DNA of 64,000 nt, from NCBI GenBank assembly GCA_021292165.1, contig CM037877.1, positions 108,003,858 through 108,067,857 of the forward strand, given 5' to 3'. The DNA is from Shinisaurus crocodilurus. Lineage: Eukaryota; Chordata; Lepidosauria; Squamata; Shinisauridae. Below, in pieces: positions 42,428 to 53,304 of this stretch. Position numbers and translations under genes: made by a program. Position 1 is the stretch's first letter. Each line of letters opens with the position of its first letter. A model generated the notes under the pieces. The model saw only the letters and a program-made list of their open reading frames with translations. It was not told where the DNA came from and ran no database searches.

Positions 42428-42835
42428 CCTTTGCTACAGTGTCTTGCTCACCTGCTTAGGCTGCTACCTGCAACACACACCAGGTACGGGTCATGTGAGT
42501 ATCCACAGCAATGACATGGGAAATGCTAGGCTCTGCCTGCCAATCTTCTGACCTCTTGAGGGCTGTGCCATGCGCCATCCTGTCCCTGTCCTTCATGTTG
42601 ATACCTCTGTCTTGTTTCTCATTGGCCCTGTTTTGACTGTTTTGCTTTACTTAGTTCAGCACAGGGCCACCAAATTCATTATTTGAGGCAGTGATTACTA
42701 CAGTCCATGGTCCACTTACTCTGGACCAATCCTCTTAACAGTTAATGGGACTAACTATGCTTGCATGTTGGTTTTCTTTTGCCCCTTATGGTCCCTCATT
42801 GTCCTAATGCTGCTGTTTGCATGTTTCTGGCACAT
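42428..42835. other. No gene seen
   Basis: No gene or bounded repeat. Confidence 0.35.
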
Positions 42836-42992
42836 GTGGCTCACGCTGGCTCAGCTTGTCTGAGCGTGGAAAGCTAAGCAGGGTCAGGCCTGGTTATTAC
42901 TTGGATGGGAGACCCCTCCTCTAGTTTCCTGCATTGAGCAGGGGGTTGGACTTGATGGCCTTGTAGACCCCTTCCAACTCTATGATCTATGA
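42836..42992 (+). mobile_element. 5S rRNA-derived SINE, copy 3
   Basis: The clearest copy: AAGCTAAGCAGGGTCAGGCC at about 42871 and TTACTTGGATGGGAGACC at about 42897 match 5S rRNA internal promoter boxes. The tail GGGGGTTGGACTTGATGGCC then TTCCAACTCTATGATCTATG resembles CR1. Confidence 0.88.
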
Positions 42993-43124
42993 AAATCTAC
43001 GGTATGTATTTTTCTCCTCTTGGAATTAGCTTTTCTTTGGCTTGACTTTTTTTTCTTTTCTTTTTTTTTAAAGAATGCTCAATGTTCACACAGACAGCAG
43101 TGTGCCCTTATGCAAACCACTCCC

Positions 43125-43350
43125 TGTCCCTGGGAATGGCTGCCAGTTGTCACCAGCACATCAAAAGCTGCAGAAAGGTCTAACAAGATCGACAGGGGTA
43201 CCATTTCCCTGCCAGTCTCTTGGCGGAGATCGACAGCCAAACCCATCAGTGCAGTCTCAGTGCCATGTCCAGGGTAAAGAAAATGGGCAATATCCTGATC
43301 CTGATGTCCCGGAAGCTGCTGAGCCATCACTGATTCAAGCACCTTCTGTC
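43125..43350 (-). pseudogene. LINE reverse transcriptase fragment
   Basis: The minus-strand frame has GHGTETALMGLAVDLRQE and LSILLDLSAAFDVLV, matching the region just before and at motif A of the L2/CR1-like polymerase. Both ends are lost and the frame decays. Confidence 0.75.
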
Positions 43351-43546
43351 AAAATGGACAGCTTACGCAGTGCTCAGCTTATGGGGGTAGAGGTAGGGGG
43401 CCTTTGACGCCTTCAGATTTTAACCAAAGCATGGCCCACCATAGCCTTCTGAAAACAGAAGGGGGCCATCACAGAAGATAAAGGGGGCAGGTCCTTCTGA
43501 CCCCTTATAATTTAAACACTGAGTATGGGTAGATCTAGATAGATGG

Positions 43547-43879
43547 CCTGGGTAAATCTGACCCACCTGGAGTCCCAGTCTGTCCCACTGGGACTCCTCA
43601 AATGGCTATGTCCCTTCCCCTGTCCCTACTCCCTTTCTCTCAACCATCAATATTTTGTTAGTTTCCTGGATTTTGCATGGTTTTGTCCCATTCTAAAAGG
43701 CTGCAATGCCTCTCCTAAGGCTTAGTTACTGGCAGGACGAGCTTTATGCTAAAATATGCTGGCATTTTTGGGCCCCGCCCCTTTTGCCTTTGGCCCCACC
43801 TACCACTGGAATACAGCCACCTGAGAACTTATCCAAAATTTAATTCAGACCTTGGGCTGAAAGAGGTTTCTCACCCTTT
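43547..43879 (-). mobile_element. Decayed N345 hAT element
   Basis: Shares TTAGTTTCCTGGATTTTGC, CATTCTAAAAGGCTGCAATG and TTAGTTACTGGCAGGA with 42073-42419 in the same order and strand. Both termini and the target duplication are degraded, so this is an older insertion. Confidence 0.75.
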
Positions 43880-43887
43880 GGTTAAAG

Positions 43888-44430
43888 TGACAGAGTTGGT
43901 TCCTGTAGTGGAAGTTAGACCTTTAGAGAAGGAAATGGCTAGAACAAATGGAATTTATGCAGTCCGTTACTGGTCAACAAAGCTGTTGAAGAGGTGCACA
44001 ATGGGAGATTGCCTAGCTATTTCATTGCATTTTTTAAAAGACAAATTTTCTTGGCATCTCACCCCACATAAATTGAACATTTCTTTGAATCCTACTAATA
44101 AGTGTTGGAGAAGTGATTGGCTTAATGCACATTTTTGGTTATGTCCACACCACATACACAGATTCTGGAAGGAGGTTTTGAAAAAGATCGTGGAAATAAT
44201 GGTATATATTGTTTTCCCTGATCCTAAAAAAGATTTGGTTGGGTTATTCAAAAGAAGACATACAAAGAGTAGATTTTTAGAGCTAATTTTTAGCTCTACA
44301 GCTGCATAAACTTGTATAGCAGTTTATCTGAAGTCTCCACAAATTCCAACTGTTTCAGAGTGGCTTAAAATATGGGATATCACCTTACTAACAAAGTTAA
44401 CTTATTTTTGAAGAACTTACTTTAGAAAGC
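43888..44430 (+). mobile_element. L1 LINE fragment (ORF2 C-terminal region)
   Basis: The + frame reads ...WSTKLLKRCTMGDCLAIS... then WHLTPHKLNISLNPTNKCWR and HRFWKEVLKKI. This resembles the cysteine-containing C-terminal domain of vertebrate L1 ORF2p (CW..., then FW.V). No polyA tail is evident; it runs into family U2 sequence. Confidence 0.7.
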
Positions 44431-44437
44431 AAGGGTT

Positions 44438-44665
44438 TTGGATTCAAATTTAGGCACATGCAACTGGGCAGACAGAAGAGGACTTGTCCAGAACCATCCT
44501 CCCCATGCCAGCCTCCTGAAAATGCTACACAGATCAGTCAGTCAGTGGACCCAGCTGAATGGGGTGAGCTGTGGGACGGAAGGATACCCCAACTCGGCAG
44601 AGACACCTTTTGTGAGTGGAGCCCTTCTGTCCATGGAATGCAGATCCTGGACCCAACCCCAAGTT
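44438..44665 (+). repeat. Family U2 copy 1
   Basis: Matches the reverse complement of 54545-54810 in order: GGCACATGCAACTGGGC, GCCTCCTGAAAATGC, GAATGGGGTGAGCTGTGGG, GAGTGGAGCCCTTCTGTCCA and TGGACCCAACCCC. Unclassified; ends not resolved. No conserved open frame. Confidence 0.65.
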
Positions 44666-44756
44666 GAGCATTTTATTAAGAGATCGTCTTTATTATTGTG
44701 TAGAATAATGATTTTGAAAATAAGGTGTTTCCTTTGCCATCTTACTATGAAGGGCT

Positions 44757-44841
44757 TCTTCTTCTTCTTCTTCTTCTTCTTCTTCTTCTTCTTCTTCTTC
44801 TTCTTCTGCTTCTGCTTCTGCTTCTGCTTCTTCTTCTTCTT
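44757..44841. repeat. (TTC)n with (TTCTGC)n microsatellite
   Basis: A long TTC run containing four TTCTGC units near 44805-44828. It gives a spurious poly-Leu/poly-Phe or poly-Lys frame. Confidence 0.95.
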
Positions 44842-44959
44842 CATTCAGGAATATATTTTGCAATTATCATTATAATAAAAAAGAATTCACTAAAAAATGT
44901 CAGATTTTCTGTGCTGGTGGGGGGAAAGAAGACACAAGGGAGGAGGATGTTTTGCTCAA

Positions 44960-45096
44960 CAGCTTTCTCCAACCTGGTGCCCTCCAGATGGGTTGGACTA
45001 CAACTCCCATCATTCCCAATTAGCAGGACCATGTGGCAAAGGATGATGGTGCTTGTAGTCCAGCCCCTCTGAAGAGCACCAGGGTGGGGAAGGCTG
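44960..45096. mobile_element. Palindromic hAT MITE
   Basis: CAGCTTTCTCCAACCTGGTG at the left and CACCAGGGTGGGGAAGGCTG at the right are inverted. Core CCTCCAGATGGGTTGGACTA. Target duplication not clear (GCTCA near both ends, out of register). Confidence 0.78.
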
Positions 45097-45099
45097 GCT

Positions 45100-46169
45100 C
45101 ATGGCATGCAGAGATGCCCAGTCAAACGTGAGTGAACAAAGCACAGTGATCCCACAATAAATGCCTGCTGTGGAAGTGACCAAGGTCTTTTGTCTATCTA
45201 TAATGTACACCTGCTGAAGGTAATGGGAGTTCTGTACACCATGAGTGACAAGCAGCTTAATCTAATGCTCTCCATCCTATGATTCGGATGATGACCATGC
45301 TGCTGTAATCCTAATCCCACATCAACCTTTTATTACTCGGGTCTTGCTGTCCGTTCAATCACAGAGCTGAAACACTTGCTACCCGCAAAACTACGGTGAG
45401 CCAATGCCTACAGCTGTTTTAATAAACAAAACTCTGCTACAGCTGAAATGACTTTCTAGAATTTTTCTGTAGCAAATTAAACTCCCGTAGGACAGTGTCA
45501 GAAGAGTTAATTTCAGCATTTACTAGATAGCAGCAGGACAGTTGATCCTGTATGCTAGTCACTTCAGCCAAAAAGAAGGATAGTTTGCCAGCCAGCCCAC
45601 AGAGCAAAAAATTCATCCAACTGGAGCCAGGATGGGTTGATTATCATTATCCACACAGCTCGTTGGGCCAAATCCATCCCCAGCGTAATTCCATTAAATT
45701 GTATAAAATCCTCCTTTTAAACATCCCTTCAGAATGAACAGCACTGAGGAGGCTTAGGAGGGATATGAATTGTCCAGTCATAATTCCAAGTGATGTTCAT
45801 GGACTATCATGCGGGTCCTCAGTATAAACATCATTTTGATGTTCACATTGATTATACCCATGGATTATCCTGTCCCTTCTCACCCATTTGAAATGCAGGA
45901 TTACAAAGACCACAGCTAAGCACGGAGGGAACGGCAAAACATGCCTCGTTTTGGGGACCATCTTAAAAGTAGCCCATACTTGGGCCACTATAGAGAAATA
46001 ATAAGACTTTATACAGTTATATAGTGCTATTCCCCAAGTGTCCTTCAGATGTATTCAACTGCTCTGCGAGGTAAGCCAGGACTGTTTGTTCCCATGTTAT
46101 TGATGGTCCACTAGGCTGGGGGGCAGACAATAATTCTTGGAGGGAGCGATATGATGGCCCCTAGACATT
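45100..46169. other. No gene seen
   Basis: No gene. 45290-45560 is free of repeat signatures and may be conserved non-coding DNA, untested. Confidence 0.35.
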
Positions 46170-46577
46170 GGGCTTGTTCGCATGACACGGGAACCGCGGG
46201 GGAGCAGAAGTGCCCCCGTGGGAGGCGTGCGTGTGGGACGCAGGAAAAGTGACCATGGGCGGTAGAGGGGTAAGCCCCTACTGTGCGTGGCCACCGTGCC
46301 GTGTGAACAGCGGGCGGCCGTCCCGCGGGGTCCGCACAGAGGCGGCTGCCCAGAGTGGCCGGAGCGTCCGCCGCTCCAGCCTGTAGGGGCAAACGCTCCA
46401 GCCTCTGGGCATCCTGGGGCCCCGCCCCCTAGCGCTGGGAGGCCCGCACTGCGGTACGGGGACTGCGGGGTCCGCCCATGTGCGCGGGGCGCAGGTCATC
46501 TGCGGTGCCCCAACGGACCCCGCGGATCGCCCCGTGGTGCCTCCCCCGCCCTCAGCTTGGGTCGCGCGAACCGGCCC
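46170..46577. mobile_element. GC-rich inverted-repeat element, 408 bp
   Basis: GGGCTTGTTCGCATGAC at the left and GTCGCGCGAACCGGCCC at the right pair at 13 of 17 positions. The interior is CpG-dense with several GGGGTCCGC/CGGACCCCGC words. Flanks ATT and ATA could be a decayed 3-bp target (Harbinger-like), but this is uncertain. No transposase. Confidence 0.55.
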
Positions 46578-46616
46578 ATAGTCTGAGGGGCCACAGGATA
46601 CTGGGGATTCCCCCCT

Positions 46617-46741
46617 CTGAGGTCGGAGAGTGTTCCGACCTCAGAAAGGGGAGTCAGAGATCAGAGCCCCCCGCCCTTTCACAGCTGATGTGGAAAGAAC
46701 TGTGCTGGCTGCCCTCCGAGGTTGGAAAAGCAACCTCGGAG
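46617..46741. repeat. Twin perfect 11-bp hairpins
   Basis: CTGAGGTCGGA pairs with TCCGACCTCAG (46617-46644). CTCCGAGGTTG pairs with CAACCTCGGAG (46714-46741). Both are perfect stems with similar sequence and 6-base loops, 69 bases apart. Confidence 0.8.
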
Positions 46742-46869
46742 AAGGGAAGAGGAGGTGTTTCAGTGGGCAGGGGGAGGAGTCCAGAGAGGCCAGGATACAA
46801 GCTATCCTGAGGATTCTCCAGCTTCCTTTCCTCCCCCTTTGAAGCGCCATCTCTAGATGGGCAAGAAAG

Positions 46870-47070
46870 CCTGCCTAGCAAAAAAGACAGGGCGGGATGA
46901 TGGGAAGGTGAAGATTGCCTCTGCTGCTCCTCCAGCCCTACATTGGATGATCAGAAGCACAATCGATAGGGATTGCACCCCAACTGACCAATCCTATGCA
47001 TGCACTGGATTGCAGCCTAAGTGTCAAAGGTGATGTAGCAGAAACATATCTTATGCTAGTGTACACACTC

Positions 47071-47111
<41 letters not shown>

Positions 47112-47543
47112 GGCCCCACCCAGTCCTCTTGTCATCTCTGGTGAAGCCATTGCATTACACCAATTTGTTCTCCTACACCAGCAAAGCTAAATATGGTTAG
47201 GATGATCAGAATGCAATTTGATCTACTCTTGTGCTTGACATGGTTTCAATGGTAGGATTGAGACCCAGTATGGAAGAAACTGGATAGTCATGCCATAGGT
47301 TTGTTTTGATAAAGAAAACTGTTCTCCCAGCTTGTGCTGGCATCTTTGACAGGCACTACTATTCCAGTCTTACATGGACATAGAGTAAGTTGCCCCATCC
47401 CAAGGATGTAAGCCTCCCTTCTTGCTATGTTTATGTGGCCAGTTACTCTCACAGATAGAGGGATAGACGATCCAGCCACCAGGCTTCATTTGTCTCAGAG
47501 TTCACACCCATGTTGGACCTGGAATCTGTTTCATAAGCTGGTG
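46870..47543. other. No gene seen
   Basis: Holds a CA microsatellite (47073-47109). CCAATCCTATGCATGC at 46989 is the reverse of the CATGCATAGGATTG motif. Confidence 0.4.
47073..47109. repeat. (CA)n microsatellite
   Basis: About 18 CA units. Confidence 0.95.
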
Positions 47544-47551
47544 ATATATCT

Positions 47552-48161
47552 CAGGGCCAGCGTCAAGGGTAGGCATGGTCGGGCACCTGCAGAGAGCCCA
47601 CACCCCAGCAGGACCCCCCCCCCCGGAATTTCTTCTCCTATTCACCATTGCAACTTGTTTGTTCTCCTTCCTCTCACTGTTGCCCGGACAACAATGGTGG
47701 TGCGGAGGAGGAGGAGCAGTAGATCACTGCCTACTTGCTCACTGGCTCTCTGTCTGTCAAGCATGCAAGTGGTAACAATGATGAGAAAGAGGATGAGGAG
47801 CAACAGAAGCTGGTGGCAACGGTGGTGAGAAGGTAGAACCATTGAAGGGGCCCATTCAAGAGAGCCAGTGTGGCATAGTGGTTCGAGTGTTGGACTTGGG
47901 AGGTCCGGGTTATAGTCCCGACTTGGCCAGGAAGCTATAGTCCCACATGGCCACTTGGCCATGAAGTGGCTCCGGGCCAGTCACTGACTCTCAGCCTAAC
48001 CTGCCTCACAGGGTTCTTGTGAGGATAAAATGGAGAGGAGGAGGATTATTATGTAAACCGCCTTGGGTTCCTTGAGGAACAAAGGTGTGATATAAATATA
48101 ATAAATAAATAAATTGAGGATGTCCTGCTCAAGGGCCTTCAAAAAACTGGAATCAGTACTG
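47552..48161 (-). mobile_element. Family U1 copy 2, split by a Sauria SINE
   Basis: Reverse relative to 22406 and 58374. It starts CAGGGCCAGCGTCAAGGG. After the SINE (47860-48114) it resumes GTCCTGCTCAAGGGCC, then TTCAAAAAACTGG, ending CAGTACTG. GATGAGGAGCAACAGAAGC and GAGAAGGTAGAACC mirror the other copies. No matching target duplication. Confidence 0.65.
47860..48114 (+). mobile_element. Sauria-type SINE, copy 5, with internal duplication
   Basis: AGAGCCAGTGTGGCATAGTG, box B GGTCCGGGTTATAGTCCC and the full body and tail (TATAAATATAATAAATAAA). The segment ACTTGGCCAGGAAGCTATAG ... CACTTGGCCATGAAG shows a ~40-bp internal duplication not present in the other copies. Confidence 0.92.
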
Positions 48162-48235
48162 CGTGCGCTCTCTCTTTCTCTCTGCCTGTTAATTTTACTG
48201 TATTTGTTTTCTCTGTAAATTTAGCTTGGCTGAAG

Positions 48236-48333
48236 GGGACTTCCCACAGGCAGTTAGTTGGCCATTGTGTGAACAGAATGCCAGACTAGACAGGCCTATG
48301 GTCTGATTCAGCATGGCTCTTCTTATGAGAAGG
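48236..48333 (+). mobile_element. CR1 LINE 3' tip
   Basis: CAGTTAGTTGGCCATTGTGT, GAACAGAATGCCAGACTAG and GGTCTGATTCAGCATGGCTC then TTCTTATGA. This is the forward CR1 terminus. Confidence 0.8.
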
Positions 48334-48877
48334 TTTCTGAGTGACTTCACAGTTAGTGTTATTCATTAATGAGTCGCTGTGGTCCCCTTCATGTGCTACC
48401 CACACGAAGTGCGATCACACAATGACAAGGGGCTTCTCAACCTGCCCCTGCCCCATGGAGGTCCACAGTGCAAATGTCTGCAGGGAGGGAGCTTATGCGT
48501 GAGCACCTGCTGGTGCATAGGCTTCAACATGATCAGGACTTCAGATCGTGCAAGGATCCCAGTTGTGTAGCAGTCTACATGCAAGCAGCTGTTTTCATGT
48601 AGACCACTTTCCTGCAGAGATCCACAGCACACCAACATGTGGATGTCCAGGGGGCTGGATCAGTGGCATGCCTATGCTCAGGGCAGGGCCAGCATGGATC
48701 CCTATAATGCATGAACAGGACTCCTCATGCTTCTAGCATGAGGGAACATAACTTGTGCATGAAGGTCCTGAATTAATCTTCAGGGACACATGAAAATGCA
48801 GCAAACTGCTCAAACAGAATATGGTTTTACAAGTGAGAACTGCCTGCAGCATAATGTTCAGGGTGGAGTGTTACAGC
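48334..48877. other. No gene seen
   Basis: No gene. CAGTCTACATGCAAGCAGCT and TTTTCATGTAGACCAC near 48570-48607 form a small stem. Confidence 0.35.
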
Positions 48878-49275
48878 TAGGGATGGGAGAGGAATTTGTT
48901 TTAATGTGATCTTACCTAATTTTGCACTTTTGAACCACTACACAAATCGAAATGCAGCTATTCTGGGAAATTCACGCATCTCCAGATTTTGCCATGGAGT
49001 TCTCCAATCACAAAATGCATACAAAAATGCATGTATTCGGGGAAAATAACAATATTTTTAAAAATCCATTCTATTAGGAAAATTGCTTGCAAAAATGTGT
49101 ACATTAGTCAAAAAGGCACACAAAAATGCAAGTATTAGGAGGAACGTGCACAATAATGCTTATGAATTTTCATGAAAACATTTTCTTTAATCGTAAAGTT
49201 TGAGATGAATCGAACGGAAGATGGGGGAAATGAAAAACGGACAGAAACCAAAATGGATAGATTTAGCCATCCCTA
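48878..49275. mobile_element. AT-rich element with TAGGGATGG ends
   Basis: TAGGGATGGGAGAGG at the left and TAGCCATCCCTA at the right are inverted. The interior has repeated ACAAAAATGCA and TGCAAAAATG words. hAT-like TAGGGATG ends, but the flanking 8-mers (GTTACAGC and GAACTTTC) do not match. Confidence 0.55.
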
Positions 49276-49279
49276 GAAC

Positions 49280-50452
49280 TTTCCATCAGTCACGCTCCTG
49301 TTATATGATACAGTTACTTCCACCCTTCTCTCCCCCCACCCCCAACAGGGAAACAGTGCTATAGCCACTGAGTATTCTAAGTCCTCATTGGGCTGTTCTT
49401 GGGTCCCCCCACCTTTGGTATTTCCCCCTTAAAGGTGTGTGTGTGTGTGTGTGTGTGTGCTTCTGCAAACCTTGGAATTTCTCCAAGCCTATTTCTTCCA
49501 CTTGTGCATGGCTGGTGCTGTGATTGACTACATAAGAATCAGATCATAACATGAAGAATATCTAGGATCCACAACATTAGTATCACATATTTAGAGAGAG
49601 AGGTCTACCAGAATCTTTCATTGCCACCTGACCAGGAGCTTTTCTATAAGAAGCTGTTAATCGCTGTATCTACTTTCAGTTTTGTCACAGAATTGAGCTC
49701 TGCGCTCTGCACAAAAAGCTTTTCCTTTCCTGCTTTTCCACCACATAACCTCTAGGTGGAGCTGTGCTATAGTGGAATAGCTCAAATATGCAAGGAGAAA
49801 CAGCGCCATTTCCCCCATTCTAAAATAATACCCCATTTCCCCCATTCTAAAATAAGCTGGGAAAGTGCTCTGAAAAAACAAAAGCGAAACTGGAGGATCA
49901 CAATGTCATTTAAAGAGCCCATAAGCAACTGTATGAGTAAGGAATCACGAATGCGCAGTTAATGCCTTCTGTAGAAAAGGTCCAGGTCTAGCTTGTGGAG
50001 AAAGAGAAAAAGATCATAGTTCTCAGGCTGTCTCTCTGTATGTTGGAAATAATTTCATTTTACAGAACTTCTCCAACTACTGCACAAATAAGAGAAATGA
50101 TGCAGCTCTTAGGAGAAACCTGGGCAACATCTGATCCATCAAGCTGAAGGGCAGCTATTGACTATGTTTGACAGCCCAGGATGGTTGGATTGGATGAACC
50201 TCCTCATTTTTCTGCCAGTCTAGGACAGAAAAAATGAGAGGGGCTAGTGAAGTGTTTGGCAGGGGAGAATACATGGCTGCTGGTGGGTTAGAAGTCCGGC
50301 TGTCTTTATTAGGAGCAGCAAGCAAGTTCACCATAAAAGAAGAAAAAGAGGGGGAGGGAATTAGTAGAAGATAAGGAGGGAAGGGTAGGAAAAAAGGGAC
50401 ACGTGTATCTAAACCATCAATGAACACATTATTGGAAACCCTGAAATCCTAC
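49280..50452. other. No gene seen
   Basis: Holds a GT microsatellite (49434-49459) and a small tandem at 49810-49855 (CCATTTCCCCCATTCTAAAA twice). No gene. Confidence 0.4.
49434..49459. repeat. (GT)n microsatellite
   Basis: About 13 GT units. Confidence 0.95.
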
Positions 50453-50460
50453 ATATAGTG

Positions 50461-50981
50461 CAGGGGAGGGGAACAGAGATGGGGTGGGGGATGGATATGC
50501 CCCTCATTCAACCCTCTGTGGGCCAGATGACACCAGGGTGTGTGTGGCCACACCCCTGATGTCTTTGTTTCTCGACACAAAGCACCAGCTGGATGAAGGA
50601 AGGCACGGCATGGGTGAAGCAGCCCAAACACAAGGGCCGTCTGGAGCTCCAGCTGGTGCTGCTTGCCCCCTGCCACATTCTCCCCGATGTGGGAAGCTGT
50701 AGAGCATGTGGAACATTGGTGCACCACTCACCCTCCCCACTGGGATTCCTCTCCTTCCAGGGGGCTTGTGCAGGGCACAAGGAGGGGGAGGGGAATCTTC
50801 CTGTTACCTCCAACCATGGATCAGAGATAACAAGGGGATCCCCACCCCCTTCCCAAGCCCCCAGTAGACTCCTGGGAGTGGGGCATGGGCAGGGGGCATG
50901 GCCCATGGAGGGAACCACAGCTGGGATGGGGAACTTCCACAGGCCTGGTTAGGTCCATAGGCTAGAGTTTCCCCTCCACTG
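50461..50981. mobile_element. Non-autonomous hAT element, 521 bp
   Basis: CAGGGGAGGGGAAC at the left and GTTTCCCCTCCACTG at the right are inverted. Flanking ATATAGTG (50453-50460) and ATATAATG (50982-50989) match at 7 of 8. The interior gives several chance frames but no transposase. Confidence 0.82.
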
Positions 50982-50989
50982 ATATAATG

Positions 50990-51744
50990 TCTCAGTGTGT
51001 AAGATCCACAATGGGAGCAGGAGAGATCTGGATGCTATGATAATAGATCCACGGAGGTATAGGGAAATCTTCTGTAGGACATGGGGCGGGGGGTGGTTCA
51101 TTGAGAATGAGTCCTCATCCCCACAATTGTGCTATTGCTGGCTGGTCTCAGCAGTGTTGGAACCACAGATGTAGCAAAATAACATTTGCGCCCATATGAT
51201 GATGACAATTTTATTTTTTTGCAGCCAAATGGAAAGGAAAAATAAGCTTGCACATATCCCGGAGATCAATTTAAATCCAGAGAGATAAACAAATGAGCTG
51301 TACCAAAAGTAGCGAGTGTGCAATCTAAGGTAGCTGGAAATAAAACTGTTTCTTCTGTGAGGTGACAGAGATAGATATTGGCCAATAAGATGAGACAATG
51401 GATCATCAGCCTTGTGCTGCTTTAACACACTCTAAAGGAGATTAAAATGCCAGCACCTAACTTTTTGGAATCAAATCAAGTAGTGAAGTGTTTTGACATT
51501 AAAAAAAAACCTGCAGAAACTTTCTGAAACATAGCAGGTGTCCCCATTATTACAAATGACATGATAATAGCAGCATCCACCTAGCAGGGACATGATCAAA
51601 TCCCTCAAAAGGTCACAGAAAGAGCAACAGTAGAATACCTCATTTAAAAAATAGAGAGAAAGGAAGAACCCAATTCATAGCACACACAAAAATTGTAGCA
51701 AAGTAGTAGCAGCAGTAGTTAAATCACTGAGTTCTTAAAGAACT
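50990..51744. other. No gene seen
   Basis: No gene or bounded repeat. Confidence 0.35.
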
Positions 51745-52245
51745 TAAAGTTCTTGAAGTTTGCAGATGACACTAAAAAAATGGATTGCAAGGGCAACAAA
51801 ATGGCAAATGCAGTTCAATGTAAGTAAATGTAAAGTTATGCACATGGAGGAGGTAATCCTAACTTTACAAATACACTGATGGGGTTTGAGCTGGAGATGA
51901 CTGAACAAGGAAGGAATCTTGGGGGTTGTGGTAGATAGCTCAAGGAAAGCATTGACTCAGTGTGCAGCAGCTACGGAAAAGGCAAATTCCATGTTGGGGA
52001 TCATAAGGAAAGGAGTCAAAAATAAAACTGGCAATATCATAGTGCCCTTATACAAACCTATGGTGCAACCACACTTGGAATACTGTGGTTCTGGTCACCA
52101 CATCTCAAATCGGATATTGTAGAGCTAGAAAGGGTGCAGAAAAAACCCAACCCCAATGGTCAAGAGACTGGAGCAGCTTCCTTACAAGCAAAGGATATAA
52201 TTTTTTGAGATTTTTAGTTTAGAAAAAAGGTGAGTAAGAGAGGGG
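51745..52245 (+). pseudogene. CR1 reverse transcriptase, C-terminal part
   Basis: An FADDT catalytic pair is followed by WQMQFNVSKCKVMHM, then a stop. The 51919-52122 frame carries GVVVDSSRKALTQCAAATEK, ANSMLGIIRKGVKNKTGN and PHLEYCGSG, the conserved CR1 polymerase tail. In-frame stops and shifts show it is inactive. Confidence 0.82.
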
Positions 52246-53246
52246 GGCATGGAAATGGTATTTAACGCCGGTACGACTAAATAGAATAGACAATAAGTAC
52301 TCCGTGTTGTGCTGGAGAGGTTGTCAAGATTTGGGTACTTATTTGCATATGTGGTGGAGTTGCAAAAATGTATTAGAATTCTGGCAAAAGGTTTTTAGGG
52401 AAATATCAGAAATTGTTGGAATAAATGTAGAGGCATGTTCCAAAATAGCATTGTTGTCAATAATGGATAAAGTGTCTTGTTCTATAAATATTAAGGAATT
52501 AATCTCAAAATTGATAATAGCAGCAAGTTTATTGATAGCGAGGAAATGGAAAATTCAATATGATTTCCCAATGACTGAATGGTATAAGGAGGTCTGGGAT
52601 ATAGCAATAAATGATAAATTAACTTGTAGTATCTAATTTAATAAAGGATTGATAAAACAAAATGATTTTAAGGATATATGGGGTCTATTTTTAGAATTTG
52701 TGTTAACAAAGGGGAAAGGGAGCATGCCTTCTCAAGATTTGTTAAATTTTTGGAATATGGATTAAGTAAGGGGGTAATGTTAATGATGTAGATCGTGGTT
52801 CCTTAGGAGGGTGGTGGGGTGCACACATTTTAGATTAATGTTTGTATTTCCTTTATTTGTATTTATTTATTTATTTGTTACATTTATGGATCGCCCATCT
52901 GGCCGGCAAACCGGCCACTCTGGGCAATGTGCAACATGACAAAATACAAAATAAAATACATTTAAAACAGTATAAAATTTTAAAATCTTAGCCCACCCCA
53001 TATTCCCGCCTGAACAGCCATGTTTTTAGTGAGCGGCGGAAGCTCAGAGAGGGGGCACGGCAGAGGTCACTAGGAAGAGAGTTCCACAGTATGGGGGCCA
53101 CCATAGAAAAGGCCCTCTTCCTAGTCCCCACCAGTATAGCTGCTCTGGCTGAAGGGACAAGGCCGTCTGTGGCAGATCTTGTTGTACAAACATTACATTA
53201 TTTGTAATGTGATGTATGCAGTTAATCAATTTAAATAAAAATTTAA
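52246..53246 (+). mobile_element. L1 LINE 3' fragment inserted in CR1
   Basis: The 52304-52636 frame reads CWRGCQDLGTYLHMWWSC, the Cys/His motif of L1 ORF2p C terminus, then VLEFWQKVFREI. The tail AATAAAAATTTAAGAAAAAG ends at about 53246. AGAGAGGGGG occurs at both borders (about 52235 and 53250) as a probable target duplication. It is interrupted by a LINE at 52850-53183. Confidence 0.78.
52850..53183 (-). mobile_element. L2/CR1-like LINE (type A) 3' end inserted in L1
   Basis: TTATTTATTTATTTGTTACA, then GATCGCCCATCTGGCCGGC, GCCCACCCCATATTCCCGCC and GAGAGTTCCACAGTATGGGG, as read on +, align closely with 1200-1480. Only the last ~330 bp are present. Confidence 0.85.
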
Positions 53247-53304
53247 GAAAAAGAGAGAGGGGGAAAGGATAGAGGTGTGTAAAAGTATTCATCATGGTAT
53301 AGAA

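Noticed and set aside
42872..42914. A 5S rRNA gene
   Set aside because: Only the internal promoter half matches; the 3' half is unrelated and three dispersed copies with the same tail show it is a SINE.
44542..45072. Poly-Leu and poly-Lys open frames
   Set aside because: Translation of the TTC microsatellite on both strands.
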